From contig CAYIHX010000017.1 of the NCBI GenBank assembly GCA_964363305.1, positions 7,206 to 71,205 on the forward strand: a stretch of 64,000 nt of DNA. Direction: 5' to 3'. This DNA is from CAYIHX01 sp964363305. Lineage in GTDB: Bacteria > Bdellovibrionota > UBA1018. Each line of letters begins with the position of its first letter. Position 1 is the first letter of the stretch. This document shows positions 41,691 to 50,234 of the stretch, one piece after another. The notes under the pieces were generated by a model. That model was not told the DNA's origin. It made no database searches and saw nothing but the letters and a program-made list of their open reading frames with translations. Position numbers and translations under genes: made by a program.

Positions 41691-41757
41691 TTCGTTTTAT
41701 GCGAAATCTTGGGACCCTGGGTCGGGGTGACTCACTCCGGGCTTCGCTTTGGGCGAA
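41691..41757. repeat. REPIN-like element, copy B (left of transposase)
   Basis: TTCGTTTTATGCGAA (41691-41705) and TTCGCTTTGGGCGAA (41743-41757) with 37 nt between and TGACTC at offset 23 of the spacer. It stands about 200 bp before the start of the tyrosine transposase and, with copy C, brackets it. The remaining 41594-41955 interval has no gene that I can support. Confidence 0.88.
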
Positions 41758-41955
41758 ATGGGAAGCAGCGCCTTACTTGATGATCAGAGAAGGGCTCATG
41801 GCGAATCCGATTCTCGGACTGGAACCTGTTTTTCGGTGGATCTACTTCACTCGTTCGTGATCCCATGCGCCTTTTTTTGGCCCTTGTTTTGCACATGAGC
41901 CCCGTGATCGATCCGAAGCAAATTCGCTCCAGGGTTGAATCGAGGAGATCGGACT

Positions 41956-42822
41956 ATGGCGCAATACTTTCATCTGACTGTTCGTACCTGCTTTGGATTT
42001 CAAGCCTTCAAGGATCGAAGGGAGGCGGGCGTCGCGTGGAAGCGCCTTCGAGATGCTTTTCCGGACATTGCTGCGGCCTGCCTCATGCCGACGCATCTGC
42101 ATGTGTTGGCGTGGGGAGAGACTGCGCATGAACTCCGGCTCAAGCTGGTGCGAGTTCTGACGGGCCTTCAAAAGACTTTTCCAAGAATGGCTCATCATTG
42201 GGAGGGGGTTCCGGAGCCTCAGGCGATTCCTGATCGCAAGCATCTTCTCCGGCAGATTCGTTATGTTCACTTGAATCCCTGCCGTGATTCCCTGGCGGGA
42301 GACCCATTGGAATGGGAGTGGTCGACGCATCGGGACTATGTCGGCGGCGTGAAGCGCCCGTGGCCTGATGTTGAGAAAGTCCGAAAAGAGTTGAAGTGGG
42401 CGACTGCGGGCTTCGCTGAGCGCCTGCACGCCTATGTTTCGGCTGATCCTTCTGTTCGTGTTGAGGGGACTCTCCCTCCGGCTCGGCCAGGGTCGATTGA
42501 CGTATTGAGTATCGCGGCGCTGGATCGCGCCGTCGTGGTAGCGGAGAGAAATCAAGAGACGACAACGCTCGGGAGGCGTTTGCTTCGGGACGTCGCGATC
42601 GTTCTGGCGGCGGAAAAGTATCGATGCGGTACCGGAGTGATCGCGAAATATTTCGGGATGACGCCGAGGCGCGTTCAGCAAATCCGAAAAAAGGGGCAAA
42701 GGACGGATCCGCGTCTCATCCAGGCGGTTGAGCTTGTCTTGACGGATGTACGGCTTCGTCCGGTCGACCGCCTCTGCGGGATTTCGCTCAATGCGAAATC
42801 TGGTCGTACTTACTGGGAATGA
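41956..42822 (+). CDS. REP-associated tyrosine transposase (IS200-like Y1)
   Basis: RAYTs are single-copy HUH endonucleases that are thought to mobilise REP/REPIN sequences. The 288-residue product has the HUH pair in CLMPTHLHVLAW at about residue 50. The catalytic tyrosine region is IRYVHLNPCRDSLAGDPLEWEWSTHRDYVG at about residue 103, the hallmark of the RAYT group. The C-terminal extension has a helix-turn-helix-like EKYRCGTGVIAKYFGMTPRRVQQIRKKG. I chose the ATG at 41956 (GAGGAG 8 nt upstream) over the TTG at 41935. The final codons and the TGA stop lie inside REPIN copy C; the stop is part of its conserved TGACTC. It sits between two acyl-CoA dehydrogenase genes. Confidence 0.88.
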   Translation: MAQYFHLTVRTCFGFQAFKDRREAGVAWKRLRDAFPDIAAACLMPTHLHVLAWGETAHELRLKLVRVLTGLQKTFPRMAHHWEGVPEPQAIPDRKHLLRQIRYVHLNPCRDSLAGDPLEWEWSTHRDYVGGVKRPWPDVEKVRKELKWATAGFAERLHAYVSADPSVRVEGTLPPARPGSIDVLSIAALDRAVVVAERNQETTTLGRRLLRDVAIVLAAEKYRCGTGVIAKYFGMTPRRVQQIRKKGQRTDPRLIQAVELVLTDVRLRPVDRLCGISLNAKSGRTYWE

Positions 42823-42849
42823 CTCGTTCCAGGCTTCGCGTTGAGCGAA
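42783..42849. repeat. REPIN-like element, copy C (overlaps transposase stop)
   Basis: TTCGCTCAATGCGAA (42783-42797) and TTCGCGTTGAGCGAA (42835-42849), 37 nt apart, with TGACTC at 42820-42825. Its TGA is the stop of the transposase gene. Immediately after it, GCTGGACCC (42852-42860) pairs with GGGTCCAGC (42880-42888), a further stem that may act in termination. Confidence 0.9.
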
Positions 42850-42940
42850 AAGCTGGACCCAATGCGAAGCCTTCTGCGCGGGTCCAGCAGGTGAGGCCGA
42901 GCGTGCTGACGCGTTGCCTGTGTTTGCGCGTCGATCGAGT

Positions 42941-44125
42941 CTACGCGTCGACCACATCCGAGCCGAGCATCTGGCGCGCGATCACGAGGCGCATGATCTC
43001 GTTGGTGCCGGCGCCGATTTCCATGAGCTTGGCGTCGCGCATGTAGCGCTCGACCGGGAACTCGCGGGTATAGCCGTAGCCGCCTAGAATCTGAATGGCG
43101 TCGAGGGCCACCTGGGTGGCCATCTGCGCGGCCTGCAGCTTGGCGCGTCCGGCGGTGGCTGAGATGGCGCGCATCTGGTCTGAGCCGGGTTTCGCGCCCT
43201 CCTCGATGGCAACGTCCCACATCTTCGCGGCATTGTAGGTCAGTGCCCGGCACGCCTCGTACCAGGCGGAGGCTTCGGCGAGGCGTTCTTGCATCTGCTG
43301 AAACGCGCCGATCGGCTTGCCGAAGGCCTTGCGCTCGCGCGCATACTGCGTCGCCGACTCGATCGAAGCGCGCGCGATACCGAGAGAGATGCCCGCGATC
43401 GTGATTCGCTCGATGTCGAGATTGCGCATCATCAGCTTCACGCTCCCGTTTTCGTCTCCGACTCGCGCGGAAGAGGGGATCACCACCCCATCGAATACGA
43501 GCTCGCCGGTGGGAGAGGCGCGCATGCCCATTTTCTTGAATTTTTTTCCGGTGGAAAACCCCTTCATTCCTTTTTCAATAATGAAAGTAGAGAGATCCTT
43601 TTTTTCATTTCCAGTTTTCGCGTAGACGTAGAAGATGTCCCCGCCCGGACCGTTTGTGATCCAGGTTTTCGTTCCCGTCAGCGCATACTGGCCACCTTGG
43701 CGAACCGCTCGGGTCTTCATGCCGAGCGCGTCAGACCCTGCCTCAGGCTCGCTCATCCCCATCGCCCCGAGCCATTCGCCGGTGAGGAGTTTCGGTAGAT
43801 ACTTTTTTTTCTGCTCCGTCGAGCCGTTCATTGCGATTTGGTTCACGCACAGGATGGTGTGAGCGAGGTAGGAGAGGGTGGTTGAGGCGTCGACGGCTCC
43901 CATTTCCTCCATTGCGATCGTGGCGGAGATGCAGTCAAGGCCGGTACCCCCGTCGGCTTCCGGTACGGTGATTCCGAGGAGGCCGAGTTCTCCCATTTTC
44001 AGGAAGGCCGCGCGGTTGAATCCTTCCTCCTCATCGAGCCTTTCAATCTGCGGGAGGAGTTCGGTGCGCGCAAATTGACGCACCGTGGCTTGTAACATGC
44101 GATGCTCATCTGAAAAATACCACAT
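42941..44125 (-). CDS. Acyl-CoA dehydrogenase, isovaleryl-CoA type
   Basis: A 394-residue FAD-dependent acyl-CoA dehydrogenase. FAD-site MSEPEAGSDALGMKTRAV at about residue 130, WITNGPGGDIFYVYAKTG, then ILGGYGYTREFPVERYMRDAKLMEIGAGTNEIMRLVI at the end. The ending IGAGTNE lacks the Glu of VEGTNQ; isovaleryl-CoA dehydrogenases place their base elsewhere (in helix G), which fits leucine breakdown. This subtype call is tentative. AAGGAG precedes the ATG at 44125. It runs toward the REPIN/transposase interval. Confidence 0.9.
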   Translation of the reverse strand: MWYFSDEHRMLQATVRQFARTELLPQIERLDEEEGFNRAAFLKMGELGLLGITVPEADGGTGLDCISATIAMEEMGAVDASTTLSYLAHTILCVNQIAMNGSTEQKKKYLPKLLTGEWLGAMGMSEPEAGSDALGMKTRAVRQGGQYALTGTKTWITNGPGGDIFYVYAKTGNEKKDLSTFIIEKGMKGFSTGKKFKKMGMRASPTGELVFDGVVIPSSARVGDENGSVKLMMRNLDIERITIAGISLGIARASIESATQYARERKAFGKPIGAFQQMQERLAEASAWYEACRALTYNAAKMWDVAIEEGAKPGSDQMRAISATAGRAKLQAAQMATQVALDAIQILGGYGYTREFPVERYMRDAKLMEIGAGTNEIMRLVIARQMLGSDVVDA

Positions 44126-44188
44126 GGGGGTGACTCCTTATTTTGACCGTGTCATACTTCATCCAAGACCAGGAAGGTCAAGCAAAAC

Positions 44189-46135
44189 GTGATTCAATTA
44201 CTTGTAAATTATTGGGAAATCCGGTCCTCACCGAAAAATTCGCTCGTGGGGGCCAGGCTCGATCAGCTGGTTGATCGTGGCGTTACGCAGATTGTTACGT
44301 TCGTCCCCTGGCAGGCTGTTGAGAGTGATATTTCTCATATGCTGGTCCGATTCCTTCAGGCCATCGGTGAGCGCAAGATGAAGGTCTCGCTCATTCTCAG
44401 TCCTGAGTTAGGGGTGCATTACACGAATTCTGGCATTCCCAAGGATATTTTCCAGAAACCCAATGCCTTAGCCAAGCAGGTGGGAGGTCAGGAATGCGCG
44501 GCGACTCTGCCCCCGAACGCGTTTAACCTCCCGTCATTGCTTTCGTCCGAATTTACCAAGCGCTATCATAATTTTCTTTCTCGCATGGATGGCTTGCTGG
44601 CCGAACTCGGGCGCAGCCAGCCCCAGCTCCTTGAAAACGTCACCGCTGTCATCACGGGAAGTCTGTGGAAATACTATCGCGCTCCCGAACTTTCGACTGT
44701 CTCGGCTTACGGTGGCGCTTCTGGGGATTTTTCGGGTTCCGCGGCGGTCGCTTATCGCCAGTCGCTCGAAGCCTTTTATGGCAATCGCGAGTTCTCAAGC
44801 GAGAGCCTGACGGCAGCGAACCGATGGAAAACGCGACACTATGAAGACGTGAACCGTCGTTGGTTCTATCAGCAGTGCGAAGACACCTTTCGTGTCCGCA
44901 GTGCTCAGTTTTTGGGCCGCAAGGCCCGTTTAGCGCGAGTGCGCCAGATCGAACTGCATACGCCTGAAGCGGATCCAGCGATGTTTTACTCGCATTTTCT
45001 GCAGTTGATGAACGGACGCGGAGGCGACTTTGCCCGCCTTTCGAGCATTCTTGACGAGATGGCGGCACGTGGATCGGCCGTGGGCCGCGAGACCGCGCCT
45101 TTTTCCGTTCATTGGACAGGGCTAGCAGGGTTTCGAACGCTGACTGATCCGGAGAAGCAGTTTCTCATCCTGAAGTCGATCTTGCTCGCGGAAGGGCGCG
45201 GCGGCGACGTGATAGTTGACTCGGAGGAATGGTTCTCGCTGTCTGCTAGTTTTCGATCGCGGGCTGAGGCTCTCAGTCGCGCTACCCATCAGGGCGAACT
45301 AAAACTTCGGAATCGAGCTCTCTATCTTGCCCCGCATTTGTGGTCGGGTCCGTCGCAAATCTGGGATTCTCTTTTTCAGCGCGTGCGCTCGGAAGCTCGC
45401 CTCACGGCATCGCTCGATTATGTCTGCAACGATCGTGAAGCGCTGGTTCTTATAGTCGATCCGATGGTGGTCATTACTCAGGATATTCTAGAGCGCTTGC
45501 GGCTTTGGGCGTCGAATGGAAATCGCGTGGTGGCGATTCCTCGGTCGCCCCTGTTCAGTTCGCCGGCCCGAGCTGATCTTGAGCGGCTTGCGCAGGCGGA
45601 TAAATCCATTCAGATGGAAGTTGGAACTCGTTTTCAGATCATCCCGAACGCTGATGGAAAAATAATGATCTATGAGCTCCTCGAAGGGAATCGCACCCCG
45701 GCTGAAACCTCTCAGGCGTGGAATGCGTTCATGGGGTCTCTACTTTCGCTCGCGGGTGTCCAAGAGCCCTGCCAGGTGAGCGACGGGAGACTGTCCGTGA
45801 TTCCGCTGGCTCGCCGCAATGGGAGCCAGGGAGTGTTTATCTTGAACGGAACGAGTCGAAAGGTGTCGGCTGACTTACTGTTCAGTCGGCCGGTTCGGGT
45901 CGGTGATCTCGCCGTATCGATTTCAGCGGAGGCTCACGGCGCGAAGGTCGAGTCGGCCGGAGCGAAAGCTCCGGCGGCGAATCGGTTTGCCCTGGAGGTC
46001 CCTCCGTGTGGGGTTCTTCCGCTTGAGGTTGATGGTCTTGAGGATCGGCTGGGCGCGCCGGATCACTCGCAGCCGCCCTTTGAGGTGGTGAACGAGCTTC
46101 CCGGTTTTGAGAGGGGGGACAGCGTATGGAGCTGA
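44189..46135 (+). CDS. TIM-barrel protein, possibly glycoside hydrolase GH42-like
   Basis: A 648-residue protein starting with GTG. The first 120 residues read like the start of a beta/alpha barrel of the GH35/GH42 kind (ARLDQLVDRGVTQIVTFVPWQAVESD, MKVSLILSPELGVHYTN). A middle barrel-like part follows, then a segment with LVLIVDPMVVITQDILERLRLWASNGNRVVAIPR that resembles the trimerisation (amidotransferase-like) domain of GH42. No signal peptide is seen. The catalytic glutamates could not be assigned with confidence. The end overlaps the next gene by 10 bp. Hydrolase function is a fold-based guess. Confidence 0.55.
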   Translation: MIQLLVNYWEIRSSPKNSLVGARLDQLVDRGVTQIVTFVPWQAVESDISHMLVRFLQAIGERKMKVSLILSPELGVHYTNSGIPKDIFQKPNALAKQVGGQECAATLPPNAFNLPSLLSSEFTKRYHNFLSRMDGLLAELGRSQPQLLENVTAVITGSLWKYYRAPELSTVSAYGGASGDFSGSAAVAYRQSLEAFYGNREFSSESLTAANRWKTRHYEDVNRRWFYQQCEDTFRVRSAQFLGRKARLARVRQIELHTPEADPAMFYSHFLQLMNGRGGDFARLSSILDEMAARGSAVGRETAPFSVHWTGLAGFRTLTDPEKQFLILKSILLAEGRGGDVIVDSEEWFSLSASFRSRAEALSRATHQGELKLRNRALYLAPHLWSGPSQIWDSLFQRVRSEARLTASLDYVCNDREALVLIVDPMVVITQDILERLRLWASNGNRVVAIPRSPLFSSPARADLERLAQADKSIQMEVGTRFQIIPNADGKIMIYELLEGNRTPAETSQAWNAFMGSLLSLAGVQEPCQVSDGRLSVIPLARRNGSQGVFILNGTSRKVSADLLFSRPVRVGDLAVSISAEAHGAKVESAGAKAPAANRFALEVPPCGVLPLEVDGLEDRLGAPDHSQPPFEVVNELPGFERGDSVWS

Positions 46136-46890
46136 TGTTCGACTGGCGGTCTTTTCAGTCGACGTTTCACCCAGCACGCCGGACTGCGGCCGATGCGCAA
46201 AAGGATGCGGGGAGTTGTGCGTTTCTTGTGGTCGAGGGCGATCGGATTGTCACCGCTTACGCCGAGCAAGAGAATTTGCAGGAATGGGTGGGAACCTCAC
46301 TTACCGAGGCTTTTCGACAGAACCCGCATCGCGAATGGCGGGTGGTTCAGAAAGAATCCGTGCATCGGGCGGTTGCGGAGGGGATGTCTCAGCCGCAGTT
46401 TTATGACCAGGTGGAATACCTCAGGTCGGTATTAAAAAGCGATTCTCAGAACGACGCGGTTCTGGGGCAGACTACTTTGGTGCCTACCCAGCAGAGTCAT
46501 TTTCTGGTCGATACGCTTCGCAGTTGGTGGCGTCGCCTCTTGCCGACCGCTTATGGTTTGTGTCTGCAGCTCACGTCTGAAAATGGAGGAAGCAATCGGC
46601 ATCGCCTGTTGCTGGTGCGCCGAGGTAAGCTAGAGGGCTTCCACGAGCCTGATCTTTCGGTTTTCAAGGCCAGCGGTCGCAAGGCGCCCGAGGAGTTGTC
46701 CAAGTATCTATCGGAGCGCTACATGCTTCCCGTGATTACGGCGACGGTACCTAATCGCCTGTGGGTGCGGTGGTCCCAGGACCTCGATCCCTGGTCGGAA
46801 GTGGCCAGTGCGTTGTTTAAAAAGCAGGTATTCTTGTCCACGCGCAGCTGGGGCTTACGCTTGCTGATTTTGCTGCGTGCGGCGATCTGA
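46126..46890 (+). CDS. Unknown protein coupled to the TIM-barrel gene
   Basis: A 254-residue protein with no family that I recognise. Its N-terminal half is mixed (CAFLVVEGDRIVTAYAE, then VHRAVAEGMSQPQFYDQVEYLRS). The second half has a basic tryptophan patch (LRSWWRRLLPTAYGL) and RLLLVRRGKLEGF, and it ends with a hydrophobic LRLLILLRAAI that could touch the membrane. It overlaps the preceding gene by 10 bp, so the two are coupled. The stop TGA (46888-46890) lies within the left end of the palindrome at 46886, which therefore sets the C-terminus. Confidence 0.6.
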   Translation: MELMFDWRSFQSTFHPARRTAADAQKDAGSCAFLVVEGDRIVTAYAEQENLQEWVGTSLTEAFRQNPHREWRVVQKESVHRAVAEGMSQPQFYDQVEYLRSVLKSDSQNDAVLGQTTLVPTQQSHFLVDTLRSWWRRLLPTAYGLCLQLTSENGGSNRHRLLLVRRGKLEGFHEPDLSVFKASGRKAPEELSKYLSERYMLPVITATVPNRLWVRWSQDLDPWSEVASALFKKQVFLSTRSWGLRLLILLRAAI

Positions 46891-46986
46891 GGGGTCAGGC
46901 TCCAAAAGTTAAGTGAGTTAACAATCAGATTCGATTTCCGAATCTGATTGTTAACTCACTTAACTTTTGGAGCCTGACCCCTCAGA
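46886..46986. repeat. Perfect palindrome with 48-bp arms, GGGGTCAGGCTCC type
   Basis: 46886-46933 and 46939-46986 are exact reverse complements around a 5-nt loop. The ends read TCTGAGGGGTCAGGCTCC and the inner arm has GTTAAGTGAGTTAAC, a TTAA-N5-TTAA motif. The left end supplies the TGA stop of the preceding gene. Located between forward genes, 43 bp before rlmN. Confidence 0.96.
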
Positions 46987-47029
46987 AGTTGCTTCGCTCG
47001 CCGCACTGAGCTAAAGATCCGTAGGCCCT

Positions 47030-48361
47030 ATGATCTACTTCCAATCCCTCACTCAGCTTGAATTGGCTGATCTGCTTTTGCCTCTGAGCCGCGTAAAGAA
47101 GGTCCCGCATGCGGAGGGGGCCTCTGCAGAAGCCATTCAGCAGCTCCGGGAAGAAAAGGAGCGCAAGCAGGCGTGCTATCGAGCGAAGCAGATCTTCCAC
47201 TGGGTTTACCAGCGGCACGTGAATGAGTGGGAGCAGATGTCGGATCTGTCCAAGGATTTGCGGGTCTGGCTGAAAGGCAATATTGAGATCTATCGCCTGG
47301 GTGAGAAAGCGTCCCGCTTGGCCCTCGATGGGACGCATAAGTTTCTTTGGAATCTGCACGAAGGCAAGACCATAGAGAGCGTGATTATCCCCGCCGCTTT
47401 GAAGGAGAAGAGGGCGTCTGAGGCTTTCGGAGCGGAAGAGGAGGATGACTCCGACGATGGCTCGTGGGTAGCGGGCCAAACGGTCGAGGAAGAGGCTCTG
47501 CGTGAAGGTCAGAATCCCGTGCCGGTGACTCCTAGTCAGTTTGTCGGAATCAAGAGTGGCGCTGATTTGAAAAGCGGTCATTGGTCGCGTTTGACGGTCT
47601 GTATTTCCTCGCAGGTGGGCTGCGCTATGGCCTGTAAATTTTGTCTGACGGGCGTGCAAGGGCTCGATCGGCATTTGCAGGTTCACGAGATCGTCACTCA
47701 GGTGTGGGAGCTACGTATGCGAGCCCCGATCACGAATATCGTATTCATGGGCATGGGCGAGCCGTTGCACAATCTGGATCATGTCGCCAAGGCGTGCCAA
47801 ATTCTGCTCGACCCAGACGGCATGGGCTTTTCAAAGCGGAAGGTGACGGTATCGACCAGCGGTCTCGTTCCGGCGATCATCGAGCTCGGAAAACGGGTCG
47901 ATGTCTCCCTGGCGATTTCTCTCAACGCGTCGAACGATGAGCAGCGCTCGCAGATCATGCCGGTGAACAGGAAATGGAACATCGCCGCTTTGCTCGAGGC
48001 CTGTCGACAGTACCCGCTCGGAGCGCATCGCCGGATCACATTCGAGTATGTCATGCTCAAGGACTTCAACGATTCGCTCGAGGACGCCGCGCGGGTGTTC
48101 AACCTTTTGAAGGGTATTCCGTCGAAGGTGAATCTCATTCCATTCAACGAACATCCGGGTTCCGAGTTCAAACGGCCGAGCGACGAACGCGTGCGTGAAT
48201 TTCAAAAGTTTCTGCTCGATCGTCATATGACCGCGACCGTGCGCATCTCACGTGGGCGGGATATCTTGGCCGCTTGCGGCCAGCTGCGTTCCATCTTCGG
48301 GACGGCGCGGGGGACGGAGAAGCATAAAGACTATGTTTCGTCCGCTACTCCGTCGGCCTAG
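47030..48361 (+). CDS. rlmN: Dual-specificity 23S rRNA/tRNA adenine-C2 methyltransferase
   Basis: RlmN methylates C2 of A2503 in 23S rRNA and A37 of some tRNAs by a radical SAM mechanism. The 443-residue product has the cluster motif CISSQVGCAMACKFC, VFMGMGEPLHNLDHV, SLAISLNASNDEQRS, and the C-terminal acceptor cysteine in RISRGRDILAACGQL. It is longer than the usual 350-390 residues. About 55-60 residues, very acidic (EEEDDSDDG), are inserted between SVIIP and the first cluster cysteine, at about residues 125-183. The stop shares a CTAG with the converging oxygenase gene. An upstream palindrome ends 43 bp before the start. Confidence 0.92.
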   Translation: MIYFQSLTQLELADLLLPLSRVKKVPHAEGASAEAIQQLREEKERKQACYRAKQIFHWVYQRHVNEWEQMSDLSKDLRVWLKGNIEIYRLGEKASRLALDGTHKFLWNLHEGKTIESVIIPAALKEKRASEAFGAEEEDDSDDGSWVAGQTVEEEALREGQNPVPVTPSQFVGIKSGADLKSGHWSRLTVCISSQVGCAMACKFCLTGVQGLDRHLQVHEIVTQVWELRMRAPITNIVFMGMGEPLHNLDHVAKACQILLDPDGMGFSKRKVTVSTSGLVPAIIELGKRVDVSLAISLNASNDEQRSQIMPVNRKWNIAALLEACRQYPLGAHRRITFEYVMLKDFNDSLEDAARVFNLLKGIPSKVNLIPFNEHPGSEFKRPSDERVREFQKFLLDRHMTATVRISRGRDILAACGQLRSIFGTARGTEKHKDYVSSATPSA

Positions 48362-49008
48362 GCGCGTTCATCCACTTTTTCCCAATCAAAAAGAATATTG
48401 CGTCGGACCCAGTCCCCCCTCATGTCTTCGATGGAGTGCCAAGACGTGTTTGAAACCTCGAAAATCACGAGGGTGTTTTTTTTGGGTTGAATGCGGCTGA
48501 CGATTTCCTTTTTATGGTCATGAATTTGGAGGCATCCGCCGCCGTTTTCCGGATAATAAGGAGTGAGATAGAGAAGTGCGACGGCGTCGCGAGGTTGGTC
48601 CCGGTCATTGTGGCAGTTGAAACCGCCGCTACTGGGATGGAAATGGGCCAGTTGTGGAACGGCCTGGCGCTTCAGCCGGAAAGTCGAGCCGAGCGTGGCT
48701 CGAAGAAGCGCGCGAAATCCCTGACTACAAAAAAAACGAAGAACTTCAGGGTCTGCGTAGGGGCCCCACTCGACTTGAGCTCTTCGGGCAGCCCCTATAT
48801 TCAAGCGTCCTGGCGCCGTTTGAATCGATGCTGCGCGTTGGGCGATGGCGTCGATCACTTCAGGTCTGAAAAAATCCGGAAATACGGCCCGAGGAAAGGG
48901 GTTTGGGCTGATGATCGTTTCAGGAATTCGTGCGCCTTCAAGCGACCGGAGGTACTGAGGATGGACCCACTCGGAGAGATTTTTTAAGGTAGGAAGCGGC
49001 AGAGTCAT
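48358..49008 (-). CDS. 2OG-Fe(II) oxygenase (prolyl-hydroxylase-like)
   Basis: A 216-residue jelly-roll dioxygenase: metal ligands in NCHNDRD (His and Asp at about residues 132 and 134) and the distal His in TSWHSIED at about residue 190, followed by the 2-oxoglutarate Arg in RRNILFDW. The core LYLTPYYPENGGGCLQI is typical of the prolyl 4-hydroxylase type. The product hydroxylates protein, peptide or small molecule. Its ATG overlaps the MFS stop as ATGA, so it is the last gene of the coupled peptide-methyltransferase-transporter-oxygenase set. A tailoring role on the 55-residue peptide or another metabolite is inference. Confidence 0.8.
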   Translation of the reverse strand: MTLPLPTLKNLSEWVHPQYLRSLEGARIPETIISPNPFPRAVFPDFFRPEVIDAIAQRAASIQTAPGRLNIGAARRAQVEWGPYADPEVLRFFCSQGFRALLRATLGSTFRLKRQAVPQLAHFHPSSGGFNCHNDRDQPRDAVALLYLTPYYPENGGGCLQIHDHKKEIVSRIQPKKNTLVIFEVSNTSWHSIEDMRGDWVRRNILFDWEKVDERA

Positions 49009-50234
49009 TGGCCTAGTCCCATTTCGGCTTTTCCAGTCCGGGTGAGAAAAAAAGCGCTAGTGAGGCCGACTGACCCTAGCGCAACCGCCGCCAGGTTGCT
49101 GAACGCAGTGGTCAAGAGCCCGCCGACTAGACTGCTCAGGACGATAATGAAGACTCCCAGCTGATATTGCCTTACTGCTGCGGCTCCAATTGACTCGCTC
49201 GTGAAGGCTTTTCTGAATTCAATAAAAGAAATGGTGAAAACAACGTTTGAAAAGAGGTGAGCGAGAAAGACGAATGCGGCGGCGACTCCGAGTGATGGCG
49301 CTCGAAGGGCGACGGTGTAACAGACGAGGAAAGCCGCAAGACACGCAAGGCAGAGCGGACGTAGCCTCCGAATCCGGTCGATGTTCAGTCTTCGCACAAA
49401 GAAGGGACCCAAAAACTGCCCTTGAGTTTTGAAGAGGAGGAGGACCAACGGGGGCGATATGGCAAAAAGGCCCCAATGAACTGCATCGCCAAACACACTC
49501 GCCGCACCTGGGAGAATCGCCGTGCAGGGAGCGCATGAGGCCACTAGCGCTGGGTAGAGAAGGAAGGCTTTTTGTTGTTCGGAGGACAGCGTCCTCCACA
49601 GAAATGGAAGGCCTTCCTCGAGCTTGCTTTCAGCTCGTCTAAAGGGCTCTGGATGCTGTTTCGAGAGTAGGAAGATCACGATCGCCGCAATCCAGTAGGT
49701 GAGGATATCCATGAGGAAGAAATTCTCGACTCCGAGGAGATCGATGCAGAGGACCCCAAGAAATGAGCCGAGCAAAAAATCAAGAACCAGAGCGAGGTTT
49801 GTCATTTCGGCAACAGCGAGAAGGTCGTGATCTTCGAATCGTTCCCTCGTGTAGGTGCTGACGAAAGGAACGAGAATCCCGTATGAGACGGAAGAGAGCG
49901 GGAGGGCGGTCAGAAGGAGAGGCACGGAATCGAGGCTGGCACCCACCCAGGAGATCGAAATCACCGAAGAACCGAAAATTTCGAGAACGATCATGAGTTT
50001 GCTTGCGGAAAATCTTTCAAGCAGTTTTCCGCCCCAATGACTTGAGATCAGGCCCGGCAGAATCGTCAGCGCAAACGCGATGGAATAGAGCATGGAATCT
50101 GCTTTGAGTCTGGCCAGCTCGTGAAAAATGGCGATCCCGGTCAGCGTGTTGCCTAACCCGCTCAAAAATGTCGCCGCCATCAACGCGAAATAGTCGGGAT
50201 GTCGTTTCAAGAGCTTAGAAAGTGGGGTGTTCAT
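49005..50234 (-). CDS. Major facilitator superfamily transporter
   Basis: A 409-residue protein with about 12 predicted membrane segments, starting with MAATFLSGLGNTLTGIAIF and ALTILPGLISSHWGGKLLERFSASKLMI. The latter carries the MFS loop-2/3 basic motif in a weak form. It resembles drug or metabolite exporters of the MFS_3 group. GAGG lies 7 nt before the ATG at 50234; the frame could be extended by 24 residues to 50306. It overlaps the methyltransferase by 20 bp and the oxygenase by 4 bp, so it belongs to the same operon and may export its product. Confidence 0.82.
   Translation of the reverse strand: MNTPLSKLLKRHPDYFALMAATFLSGLGNTLTGIAIFHELARLKADSMLYSIAFALTILPGLISSHWGGKLLERFSASKLMIVLEIFGSSVISISWVGASLDSVPLLLTALPLSSVSYGILVPFVSTYTRERFEDHDLLAVAEMTNLALVLDFLLGSFLGVLCIDLLGVENFFLMDILTYWIAAIVIFLLSKQHPEPFRRAESKLEEGLPFLWRTLSSEQQKAFLLYPALVASCAPCTAILPGAASVFGDAVHWGLFAISPPLVLLLFKTQGQFLGPFFVRRLNIDRIRRLRPLCLACLAAFLVCYTVALRAPSLGVAAAFVFLAHLFSNVVFTISFIEFRKAFTSESIGAAAVRQYQLGVFIIVLSSLVGGLLTTAFSNLAAVALGSVGLTSAFFLTRTGKAEMGLGQ

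Noticed and set aside
20061..46986. The long palindromes as ordinary Rho-independent terminators
   Set aside because: Arms of 47-48 bp with AT-rich middles, no consistent T-run, and the similar 8160-8269 repeat sits between divergent starts; true terminators here (12211, 14952) look quite different.
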